NCBI GenBank assembly: GCA_963789355.1
Contig: CAWBKK010000005.1
Span: 248,001 to 312,000, forward strand
Direction: 5' to 3'
Source of the DNA: Gaiellasilicea sp963789355
GTDB lineage: Bacteria > Actinomycetota > Thermoleophilia > Gaiellales > Gaiellaceae
DNA: 64,000 nucleotides
Below, one piece after another: positions 1 through 7,257 of the stretch (positions within the stretch are counted from its first letter, which is position 1; the number at the start of each line of letters is the position of its first letter). Both the position numbers and the translations under genes were made by a program. The notes below the pieces were generated by a model. It was not told the DNA's origin and did not search any database. It saw only the letters and a program-made list of their open reading frames with translations.

Positions 1-1
1 C

Positions 2-409
2 CAGAACGTGACCGCGGTCGCGATGCACGGCGACATGAACCAGAACCAGCGCGAGCGCGCGCTCAAGCGCTTCGAGAACGGCACGGTCAAGACCCTCGTC
101 GCCACGGACGTCGCCGCGCGCGGCCTCGATCTCGACGACATCACGCACGTGATCAACTTCGATCCGCCGGAGGAGCACACCGCCTACGTCCATCGCGTCG
201 GCCGCACGGGCCGTGCCGGACGCAACGGTACGGGCGTCACGCTCGTCCTCCCGGAGCAGCAGGCCGAGGTCAGCCACGTCGCCCGGATGCTCGGGCACAC
301 CGAGACGTTCGTCAGCCAGGGCATGACCGTCGCCCCGCCCCGCCTCGTCTACCAGTCGAAGCGGCGCAACTCCAAGTGGGGCCCGTCGCGGCCTCGCCGC
401 AAGATCTAG
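2..409 (+). CDS. DEAD-box ATP-dependent RNA helicase, C-terminal fragment
   Basis: This is the 3' part of a gene that begins before the window; about 135 codons are visible. It carries the RecA-like C-terminal helicase domain: motif V reads ATDVAARGLDLDD and motif VI reads HRVGRTGRAGRNG, the arginine-finger region that contacts ATP. A short basic tail (KRRNSKWGPSRPRRK) follows, as is common in RhlE-like helicases that remodel RNA duplexes in ribosome assembly or mRNA decay. Family assignment to DEAD-box is firm; the subfamily is not determinable from this piece. A strong hairpin at 429-466 follows the stop. Confidence 0.93.
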   Translation, partial: QNVTAVAMHGDMNQNQRERALKRFENGTVKTLVATDVAARGLDLDDITHVINFDPPEEHTAYVHRVGRTGRAGRNGTGVTLVLPEQQAEVSHVARMLGHTETFVSQGMTVAPPRLVYQSKRRNSKWGPSRPRRKI

Positions 410-428
410 CTCAGTCGTTCTGGGCTTC

Positions 429-466
429 ACCCCCGCGCGCCGCCCAACACGGGTGCGCGCGGGGGT
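429..466 (+). terminator. Strong hairpin after the helicase gene
   Basis: A perfect 12-bp inverted repeat (ACCCCCGCGCGC at 429-440 and its complement at 455-466) with a 14-nt loop lies 20 bp after the helicase stop and before ahcY. It has no T-run, as is usual in GC-rich actinobacteria, so it is a candidate terminator or RNA-stabilising hairpin. It does not match an S-adenosylhomocysteine riboswitch as I know it. Confidence 0.5.
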
Positions 467-494
467 ACTCGCATCCGGCGGATAGATTCCGGCA

Positions 495-1737
495 GTGGAC
501 GCAGCGGCCCGTTCCGAGATCGCGGACCCGTCACTCGCTCCGTCGGGTGAGCAGCGGATCAGCTGGGTCGCCAAGCACTCGCCCGTCCTCAACCGCCTCG
601 CGCGCGAGCGGCTCGCCGACGGAGCGCTGCGCGGGAAGCGCGTCGCCGTCGTCGTCCACCTCGAGGCGAAGACCGCCTACCTGGCGACGCTGCTCGCCGA
701 GGCGGGCGCACAGGTCGTCGCCTCCGGCTCGAATCCAGGCTCCACGCAGGACGCGATCTGCGCCGCGCTCGTCGGGCGTGGGATCGAGGTGCACGCGCGG
801 CACGGTGCCTCGCCGGAGGAGTTCGACGCCGACCTGCTCGCGGTCGCCGACACGAAGCCGGAGATCGTCGTCGACGACGGCGCCGAGCTGACGGCGCGGA
901 TCGTCGAGCACCGGCCGGAGGTGGCCGCGGGGCTCATCGGCGTGACCGAGGAGACCACGACCGGGGTTGCACGGCTGCGGACGATGGAGGCGGCGGGGCG
1001 ACTCGACATTCCCGGCGATCGCGGCCAACGATGCGCTCTGCAAGCACCTTTTCGACAACCGGTACGGCACCGGCCAGTCGACCCTCGCCGCGATCGACCG
1101 GCTCACGAATCTGAACTTCTCCGGCCGTGAGTTCTGCATCGTCGGCTACGGCTGGGTCGGCAAGGGACTCGCCCGGGCCGCACGGGGAGCGGGCGGGCGC
1201 GTCGCAGTCGTCGAGGTCGACCCCGTCGCCGCGCTCGAGGCGCACATGGACGGCCACCGCGTCGCCTCGCTCGAGCAAGCGCTCCCCGACGCCGACGTCC
1301 TCATCTCGGCGACCGGCGCGATCGACTGCGTCCCGCGCGAGGCCCTGCAGCACCTCAAGGACGGCGTCCTGATCGCGAACGGCGGCCACCACGAGCGCGA
1401 GGTTGCGATCGACGGTCTCGGCTCCGGCGAGGAGGTGCGGCCGGGTGTGACCGAGCACGCGCTGCCCGGCGGCGGCTGCGCCTACGTGCTCGCGGAGGGC
1501 CGCCAGACGAACGTCGCCGGCGGCGACGGCCACCCGGTCGAGATCATGGACCTCTCCTTCTCCGTGCAGGCCCTCGCGGCCCACCTGCTCGCCCGCGGCG
1601 GCCTCGAGCCGGGCCTCCACCCGTTTCCGGACGAGCTCGACCGCGAGATCGCACGGACGAAGCTGGCGACACTGGGGCTCTCGCTCGCCGAGCCCACAGA
1701 GAAGCAGCGCGACTTCGAAGCCCGCTGGTCCGTCTAA
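495..1737 (+). CDS. ahcY: Adenosylhomocysteinase, interrupted by an apparent +1 frameshift
   Basis: Hydrolyses S-adenosylhomocysteine to adenosine and homocysteine in the methyl cycle, with a tightly bound NAD. The 5' part (GTG at 495) encodes the catalytic domain start (HSPVLNRLARERL, then GVTEETTTGVARL), and the 3' part in the next frame encodes AIAANDALCKHLFDNRYGTG and the NAD loop VGYGWVGKGLA. The switch falls at about 1005-1010, where one extra base (an A before TTCCCG) separates the frames. The span is 3x414+1 nt, so removing one base gives 413 residues, a normal archaeal/actinobacterial length. All landmark motifs are otherwise intact, so this is more likely a base-insertion error than a decayed gene. 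Confidence 0.85.
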
Positions 1738-1830
1738 GCCACGCCTCGCCGGGACGTGTCGGGGCCAGGCCCCCAAAATGACAACGGCCGGTGGGGGGAA
1801 ACGCCGGGGGCGACTGTCGTAGGGGTCGCG

Positions 1831-2703
1831 CTAGCCGCGGGCGACGTCGGCGACGAGCTCCGCCGCCTCGGTCGGCGAGGTGCCGACTCGGATGCCCTTC
1901 GCCTCGAGCGCCTCCTTCTTTCCCTGCGCCGTACCGGAGGAGCCGGAGATGATCGCGCCCGCGTGGCCCATGGTCTTGCCAGGTGGGGCAGTGAAGCCGG
2001 CGATGTACGCGACGACCGGCTTCGTCATCTCCGTCTCGATGAACGCCGCCGCCTTCTCCTCCTCGTCGCCGCCGATCTCGCCGACCATGACCACGTACTC
2101 GGTCTGCGAGTCCGCTTCGAACTTGCCGAGCACGTCGATGAAGGAGGAGCCGACGACCGGGTCGCCGCCGATCCCGACGATCGTCGAGTTGCCGAGGCCC
2201 ATCTGCGTCAGCTCGTGGCCGATCTGGTAGGTCAGCGTGCCCGAGCGCGAGACCAGGCCGATATTCCCTTCGGCGAAGATCTCGGCCGGGATGATCCCGA
2301 CGTTCGCTTTCCCCGGCGAGAGTGCGCCCGGACAGTTCGGGCCAAGCATCGTCACGCCCTTCGGCCGGATGTAGTTGTAGATCCGGAGCATCTCGTGCGC
2401 AGGGAGGCCCTCGGCGATGCAGACCACGGTCTCGATGCCGGCGTCGACAGCCTCGTAGATCGCGTCGGCGGCGAAGCGGGCCGGGACGAAGACCATCGTC
2501 GTGTTCGCTCCAGTCTCCTCGACGGCGTCGGCCACCGTGTCGTAGACGGGGATCCCCTCGACGTCCTGGCCGCCCTTGCCGGGGGTGACGCCGGCGACGA
2601 CCTGGGTCCCGTAGCGCTTGTTGCGGAGGCCGTGGAACGACCCCTCGGAGCCGGTCAGGCCCTGGACGACGAGCTTCGTCTCCTTGCCGACGATGATCGC
2701 CAC
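1831..2703 (-). CDS. sucD: Succinyl-CoA ligase (ADP/GDP-forming), alpha subunit
   Basis: The alpha subunit of the citric-acid-cycle enzyme that interconverts succinyl-CoA with succinate plus nucleotide triphosphate. The 290-residue length is normal. Residues 1-140 hold the CoA-binding Rossmann domain (VVQGLTGSEGSFH, GPNCPGALSPGK), and GKTMGHAGAI places the phosphorylated histidine at about residue 247. The GTG start overlaps the stop of the upstream methyltransferase by one base (TAGTG), indicating translational coupling in the operon sucC-methyltransferase-sucD. Confidence 0.95.
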   Translation of the reverse strand: MAIIVGKETKLVVQGLTGSEGSFHGLRNKRYGTQVVAGVTPGKGGQDVEGIPVYDTVADAVEETGANTTMVFVPARFAADAIYEAVDAGIETVVCIAEGLPAHEMLRIYNYIRPKGVTMLGPNCPGALSPGKANVGIIPAEIFAEGNIGLVSRSGTLTYQIGHELTQMGLGNSTIVGIGGDPVVGSSFIDVLGKFEADSQTEYVVMVGEIGGDEEEKAAAFIETEMTKPVVAYIAGFTAPPGKTMGHAGAIISGSSGTAQGKKEALEAKGIRVGTSPTEAAELVADVARG

Positions 2704-3341
2704 TACGCCGCCTTCCTTGCCCTGAGCACGAGCTTCGTGTCCACGTACTCGTCGCCCACGATCCGGTCGGCGAGCAACTCCTTCACGAGCCGCCGATCGT
2801 CCTCCGGCGTGTCCGAACGGTCGAGCCACTCCTCCAGCGGGTGGCGCTTCTGGAAGGACTCGACGTCCGTGACCTCGAGTCCGGCAGCCTCGAGCAGACC
2901 GCGCCACTGCTCCTCCGAGTACGAGCGGACGTGCGTCGGGTCGCGCAGCTGCTCTGCCGCCTCGACCTCCTCGCTCACGTAGAGCGTGTCCTCGATCACG
3001 ACGAGATCGTTCGCGACACGCGCGATCTCGGCAACCGCAGCCGCGATGTCCTCGAAATGGTGCGGCGCGATCCGCGAGACGACGAGATCGAAGGCCCCGT
3101 CCGCGAACGGGAGATCCTCGGCGCGGCAGATCACGTCGGGCTGCATCCCGGGCGCGGGATCGGAGCTGACCACCTGGAGCCCCGCCTCGCGGAGCCGCCG
3201 GGCCACGTGGCCGCCGCCGGTGGCGACGTCGAGCGCCGTGCGCGAGCCTTCCGCCCAGCGCACGATCAGGTCGAGATCCTCGCCTTCGCGCTGTTCGGGA
3301 GCGTTGCGGTAGGCCTCGGCGCGGGACGACCAATCGCTCAC
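2703..3341 (-). CDS. Class I SAM-dependent methyltransferase between sucC and sucD
   Basis: A 212-residue Rossmann-fold methyltransferase of the UbiE/Methyltransf_11 type. Motif I is visible as ALDVATGGGHVARRL (residues ~40-55), then DPAPGM at the acidic SAM-ribose loop and AEDLPFADGAFDLVVSR before motif IV. The GTG start at 3341 overlaps the sucC stop by 4 bp (GTGA), and its stop overlaps the sucD start by 1 bp, so it is embedded in the succinyl-CoA ligase operon. The substrate is unknown; sequence alone fits small-molecule (quinone or lipid-like) methylation as well as anything else. The position may be incidental or functional. Confidence 0.85.
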   Translation of the reverse strand: MSDWSSRAEAYRNAPEQREGEDLDLIVRWAEGSRTALDVATGGGHVARRLREAGLQVVSSDPAPGMQPDVICRAEDLPFADGAFDLVVSRIAPHHFEDIAAAVAEIARVANDLVVIEDTLYVSEEVEAAEQLRDPTHVRSYSEEQWRGLLEAAGLEVTDVESFQKRHPLEEWLDRSDTPEDDRRLVKELLADRIVGDEYVDTKLVLRARKAA

Positions 3342-4480
3342 GTTGCCAGCTCCACCGCTCGGCGCGCCCCGTCGAGCATCGTCGCCTCGACGTAGAGTCC
3401 CTTCGGCGCCGCATCCGCGAGCACCTTCCGGCCCTCCTCGGCGTTCGTGCCGTCGAGCCGCACGACGATCGGCTGCTCGATCGTCATCCGCTCGAGCGCG
3501 GCAAGGATCCCGCGCGCGACCTCGTCGCAACGTGTGATCCCGCCGAAGATGTTGAAGAAGATCGACTTGACCTGTTCGTCCTTCAGGATCACCTCGAGCG
3601 CGTCGACGACGCCTTCCGCGTCGCCGCCGCCGCCGAGATCGCAGAAGTTCGCCGGCGAGCCGCCGACGAGCGCGATCACGTCGAGCGTCGACATGACGAG
3701 CCCGGCGCCATTGCCCAGGATCCCGACCTCCCCGTCGAGCTTGACGTAGGTGACGCCCTTCTCGCGCGCCAGGGCCTCGAGCGGATCGGCGGCCTCGACG
3801 TCGCGCATCTCGGCGATCTCCGGATGCTTGTAGAGCGCGTTGTCGTCGACCGTGAACTTGGAGTCCAGCGCCTTCACCTCGCCGTCCGGGGTCACGATCA
3901 GCGGGTTGATCTCGCAGAGCATGGCGTCGGTCTCGACGAACGCCTCGTAGAGCTTCCCCACGATCGCCGCGATCTGCTTCTGCTCGCTCGGATCCTCGAC
4001 GCCGGCGCCGTAGATCAGGCGCCGAGCCTGCCAGGGCTGGAAGCCCTCGAGTGGATCGACGTGGAGGCGGACGAGCGCGTCGGGGGTCTTCTCCGCGACC
4101 TCCTCGATGTCCATCCCGCCCTGCGTCGTGAACATGAGGAGCGGCTTCTTCACCCCACGGTCGAACGTGATCGAGAGGTAGTACTCCTTCTCGATCTCGG
4201 ACGCGGTCTCGATCCAGAGCGTGCGCACGACGTGGCCGCGGATGTCGAGCCCGAGGATCTGCTTCGCCTTCTCCTCCGCGTCGGGAGCGTCGTCGGCGAG
4301 CTTGATCCCGCCCGCCTTGCCGCGGCCTCCCGTCAGCACCTGCGCCTTGACGACGACCTGGCCGCCGATCTCGTCGGCCGCTGCCCTGGCCTCCTCTGGC
4401 GTCTTCGCGGCCCGGCCGTCCGAGACGGGAATGCCGAAGCGCTTGAAGAGCTGCTTGCCCTGATACTCGTAGAGGTCCAA
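3338..4480 (-). CDS. sucC: Succinyl-CoA ligase (ADP/GDP-forming), beta subunit
   Basis: The nucleotide-binding beta subunit, partner of SucD in the citric acid cycle. It has an ATP-grasp N-terminal region (LYEYQGKQLFKRFGIP, VVKAQVLTGGRGKAGG) and a C-terminal CoA-ligase domain (LGGGGDAEGV, FNIFGGITRCDEVA). A TTG start at 4480 gives LDLYEYQGKQLF, which matches the usual SucC N-terminus and gives 380 residues; the reading frame upstream of that would run into the divergent lipoprotein gene. It is the first gene of a three-gene coupled operon. Confidence 0.94.
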   Translation of the reverse strand: MDLYEYQGKQLFKRFGIPVSDGRAAKTPEEARAAADEIGGQVVVKAQVLTGGRGKAGGIKLADDAPDAEEKAKQILGLDIRGHVVRTLWIETASEIEKEYYLSITFDRGVKKPLLMFTTQGGMDIEEVAEKTPDALVRLHVDPLEGFQPWQARRLIYGAGVEDPSEQKQIAAIVGKLYEAFVETDAMLCEINPLIVTPDGEVKALDSKFTVDDNALYKHPEIAEMRDVEAADPLEALAREKGVTYVKLDGEVGILGNGAGLVMSTLDVIALVGGSPANFCDLGGGGDAEGVVDALEVILKDEQVKSIFFNIFGGITRCDEVARGILAALERMTIEQPIVVRLDGTNAEEGRKVLADAAPKGLYVEATMLDGARRAVELAT

Positions 4481-4514
4481 AGCCGTGCGGACTCTAGCGA
4501 CGTAGATTGGGCGA

Positions 4515-5069
4515 GTGCGCCGAACCGTCTCCCTACTCGCGATCGCGCTCGTCCTCGCGGGCTGCGGCGCCTCCGACACCGGCACCCGGCCGCTCGTGCA
4601 GCCTCGCGCAGCCGAGCCTCAGCAAGCTGAGCTGGGCTGGCGCGAGGCCTACCCGGCTTCGACCGGCGAGCGCCTCGTCTTCGAGGTCGGCGGCCTCGAC
4701 GTCACCGCCGAAGGCTGGTCGACGACCGTCGCCGTCACCAACCACACTCCCTTCCGCTTCGAGATCGACGACGGCCCCACGGACTACCGCTTCGGGCTGA
4801 TGCTCTTCCCCACCGGCGACCTACAAGCCGTGGAGGACGCCAACCGGGAAGGCCGGCTCCCTGCGATTCGCCCGGCGACGACGATCGAGCCCCCGCCACC
4901 GGCTGTCCTGCGCCCCGGGGCAACGTGGCGCGCAACGCTGAGCGCGCCCGGGTCGCTGGCGAACGCGAGCTGGCTCCGCGTCGTCTTCGGCACGTTCCTG
5001 GGTGAAGTGGACGCGCCGGAGGAGTTCCGCCGGATCGTCTGGTTCACCGATCGATCCCACCGGCTGTAG
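4515..5069 (+). CDS. Predicted lipoprotein of unknown function
   Basis: A 184-residue protein with a lipoprotein signal peptide: RRTVSLLAIALVLAGC, lipobox LAGC with the lipidated cysteine at residue 17. The remainder looks like an extracellular beta-sandwich (alternating hydrophobic strands, VTAEGWSTTVAVTNHTPF), reminiscent of domains that precede secreted enzymes, but I do not recognise a named family. The GTG start at 4515 lies 34 bp from the divergent sucC start, so the two promoters share that gap. Function unknown. Confidence 0.75.
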   Translation: MRRTVSLLAIALVLAGCGASDTGTRPLVQPRAAEPQQAELGWREAYPASTGERLVFEVGGLDVTAEGWSTTVAVTNHTPFRFEIDDGPTDYRFGLMLFPTGDLQAVEDANREGRLPAIRPATTIEPPPPAVLRPGATWRATLSAPGSLANASWLRVVFGTFLGEVDAPEEFRRIVWFTDRSHRL

Positions 5070-5110
5070 TAACGTCCGCGCCTCGGAAGTCCCGCCGTCA
5101 AGGAGGAGCG

Positions 5111-5272
5111 ATGAACGACGAGAGCACGACGCTGACGGAAGACGAGATCCTGACCGTCGAGGACGACGAGCTCGTCCAGACCACAGCCGACGCCGATGGG
5201 GACGACACGGACAGCACCGATGGCGACTCGAGCGACGCCGACGCGGACGACTCCGACTCGGACGCCGCGTAG
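5111..5272 (+). CDS. Small aspartate-rich peptide (53 aa), possible RiPP precursor or acidic leader
   Basis: An ATG at 5111 follows an excellent ribosome binding site (AAGGAGG at 5100-5106). The 53-residue product is extremely acidic: an N-terminal half resembling a leader (TEDEILTVEDDELVQTT) and a C-terminal half of Asp/Ser/Thr/Ala/Gly repeats (DADADDSDSDAA). There is no signal peptide. The next gene, a JmjC/cupin-4 oxygenase, starts inside this ORF in another frame. Two readings fit: a separate small peptide, perhaps the substrate of the oxygenase, or an acidic N-terminal extension of the oxygenase cut off by a one-base insertion near the TAG at 5270, a type of lesion seen elsewhere in this window. 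Confidence 0.6.
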   Translation: MNDESTTLTEDEILTVEDDELVQTTADADGDDTDSTDGDSSDADADDSDSDAA

Positions 5273-6407
5273 CTCTGCCGCCCTAGAGCGCGCGATCGAG
5301 CCGCTCGACGCGGCGCGGTTCCTCACGGAGCACTGGGAGCGGCAGCCGCTCGTCGTTCCGCGCGGCGAGGTAGGCCGTTTCGACGACCTCCTCTCCGCGC
5401 AGGACGTCGAGCGGCTGATCACGGAGACGGGGATCCGGCTCCCCGCCTTCCGGCTCGTCAAGGCGGGCGAGACGGTCGCCGGCTACACCGCCGATCTCTC
5501 CTGGCGGCCGTCGCCGTTCACCGGCGTCGCCGACGTGCGCCGGGTGCTCGAGGAGTTCGAGCAGGGTGCGACGATCGTGCTCCAGGGCCTCCATCACCTC
5601 TGGCTCCCGCTCGCCCGCTACTGCCGCCACCTGGAGGCGTTCTTCGGGCATCCCGTGCAGGCAAACGCGTACTTCACGCCCGCGGGCTCGCAAGGGCTGC
5701 CGGTGCATCACGACACCCACGAGGTGATCTCGCTCCAGGTCGCCGGCTCGAAGCGCTGGCTCGTCTACGAGCCGGTGCTGGAGCTGCCGCTGAAGAACCA
5801 GCGTTACCGCTCGGCGCTCGGCGCTCCGGGCGAGCCCATCATCGACATCACCCAGCACGCGGGCGACACGCTCTACCTTCCGCGCGGCTGGCTCCACCAG
5901 GCGCTGACCTCGGACGAGGACTCGCTCCACATCACCATCGGCGTCAACGTCAGGCGATGGGTCGACGAGGCCCGGGTCGAGCTCGAGGCTGCCGAGGAGG
6001 ATCTCCCCTTCCGGCAGACCATCGACTCCGACGATCCGCCCGAGCTGCCGGCCCTCGACGCCGAGGCCGTCCGGGCCCGGGCGCGGGCGCGCTTCGTCCA
6101 CAGCCGCCGGCCGATCCTCGACGGTCAGCTCTCGGAGCTGCGCGCGCTGGCGACGCTGACGGCCGCGGACGAGCTGGAACGGCGCGACACCGTGATCGCC
6201 GACCTCGAGGGGACGACGCTCGTCTTCGAAGGGAAGACGCTGCGCTTCCCGGCCCGGCTGCAGGCGGAGCTCGAGTTCCTCGTCACGACGGAGGCACCGT
6301 TCCGCACGTCCGAGCTCCCGGGCCCCCTCGACGACGCCGGCCGGCTCGTGCTCGTCAGGCGCCTCGTGCGCGAAGGCTTTCTGCGACGTACCGCTTCGGG
6401 CGGCTGA
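5196..6407 (+). CDS. JmjC/cupin-4 family Fe(II)/2-oxoglutarate-dependent oxygenase
   Basis: A cupin-like (cupin_4, ribosomal-oxygenase-type) protein. The conserved start ALERAIEPLDAARFLTEHW is followed by the iron triad: HHD within LPVHHDTHEV and the distal histidine in YLPRGWLHQA. A C-terminal winged-helix-like region follows (residues ~310-400), as in bacterial YcfD/ROXA enzymes that hydroxylate ribosomal protein residues. The family hydroxylates peptides or proteins using 2-oxoglutarate and oxygen. The start is uncertain: ATGs at 5196 and 5220 both lie in the overlapping acidic ORF and lack a clear ribosome site. The last 53 bp overlap the converging sucrase/ferredoxin-like gene. Confidence 0.85.
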   Translation: MGTTRTAPMATRATPTRTTPTRTPRSSAALERAIEPLDAARFLTEHWERQPLVVPRGEVGRFDDLLSAQDVERLITETGIRLPAFRLVKAGETVAGYTADLSWRPSPFTGVADVRRVLEEFEQGATIVLQGLHHLWLPLARYCRHLEAFFGHPVQANAYFTPAGSQGLPVHHDTHEVISLQVAGSKRWLVYEPVLELPLKNQRYRSALGAPGEPIIDITQHAGDTLYLPRGWLHQALTSDEDSLHITIGVNVRRWVDEARVELEAAEEDLPFRQTIDSDDPPELPALDAEAVRARARARFVHSRRPILDGQLSELRALATLTAADELERRDTVIADLEGTTLVFEGKTLRFPARLQAELEFLVTTEAPFRTSELPGPLDDAGRLVLVRRLVREGFLRRTASGG

Positions 6408-7257
6408 GCCGGGTCGTCGAGCAGGTGAGGTGGGTGGGCACGCCCTCCTCGACCCGCACCTCGACCTCGTAGCCCGCCTCCGCGGCCTCCACCTCGGCGT
6501 GCCAGCCCTCCCCGACCCGGGCGATCGAGCGCACGCCGACCTCGTCGAGGCCGAGGAGGCCGGTTGCCTCGCGCACGGCGATCTCGGCCGCCTGCGCGGC
6601 GAAGCCGTAGCAGGAGCGGCCGCGATAGAGGGGCAGGTGCACGCGCCGCTCGAGCGCGGCCTCGACCACGGGCCACGCCTCCGCGGGTCCGACGCGGCCG
6701 TAGTAGCTGCCGTCGGCCAGCACGACGAGGTTCCCCGCGAAGCGGTCGCCGCCGACGTGCGAGCACTGCCAGGCCCAGCCCTCCTCGACCTGGTCGCGGA
6801 CGGCGTCGTAGAGCGGCCGCCCGAACTTGGCGCAGCAGCGGTCGTGCTTGCCGTGCGTGCAGACGAGGAAGAGCGGGTGCTCGACCGGCTCGCCCGCGAT
6901 GGCGAGGTCGATCCCGAGGAGATCGTCGTAGTGGTCGAGCCGGAGGCGCCGAAGCTCGCGCTCCGTCCGGGTCGAGCGGCCGACGTAGGCGAGCAGCCCG
7001 TCCTTGCTGCGGCGGTCCGACTGTCGAACGAAGAGGATCCGAGCCCGCGGCAGCCGCAGGCGCTCGGCGACGAGATGGGCCTTGAGCGTCGCGCTCAGGA
7101 TCGAGCCATCGACGGCGTCGTGGGCCCAGAGGCCGCGGTACTCGATCAGGATCCAGGTCTCGACGCGACTCGCGGTCGCGTGCAGCGACTCGGCGTGGGC
7201 GCGGCTGGTCTCCGCGCAGAGCGGCTTCGTGGAGTCAGGCCTCGTCGGCGACGACAC
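6355..7257 (-). CDS. Sucrase/ferredoxin-like family protein (thioredoxin-fold iron-sulfur protein)
   Basis: A 300-residue member of the Suc_Fer-like family (PF06999 type). The diagnostic region is FLVCTHGKHDRCCAKFGRPL followed by WQCSHVGGDRFAGNLVV, giving the cysteines expected for a thioredoxin-like [2Fe-2S] ferredoxin centre. The name comes from weak early annotation; the likely role is electron transfer, but partners are unknown. The GTG start at 7257 overlaps the end of the carboxylase alpha-chain gene by 23 bp, so it is probably co-transcribed with it; its 3' end converges on and overlaps the JmjC gene. Confidence 0.82.
   Translation of the reverse strand: MSSPTRPDSTKPLCAETSRAHAESLHATASRVETWILIEYRGLWAHDAVDGSILSATLKAHLVAERLRLPRARILFVRQSDRRSKDGLLAYVGRSTRTERELRRLRLDHYDDLLGIDLAIAGEPVEHPLFLVCTHGKHDRCCAKFGRPLYDAVRDQVEEGWAWQCSHVGGDRFAGNLVVLADGSYYGRVGPAEAWPVVEAALERRVHLPLYRGRSCYGFAAQAAEIAVREATGLLGLDEVGVRSIARVGEGWHAEVEAAEAGYEVEVRVEEGVPTHLTCSTTRLSRPKRYVAESLRARGA

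Noticed and set aside
410..494. S-adenosylhomocysteine riboswitch before ahcY
   Set aside because: The gap holds only a simple 12-bp hairpin; no conserved SAH aptamer bases were recognisable.
1738..1830. Terminator GGGGCCAGGCCCC between ahcY and sucD
   Set aside because: The stem is only 4 bp with a workable loop, so it was not listed.
5220..6407. Later start of the JmjC gene as a reason to dismiss the acidic ORF
   Set aside because: Both candidate starts (5196 and 5220) lie in the acidic ORF and no ribosome site distinguishes them, so the ORF was kept as a feature.
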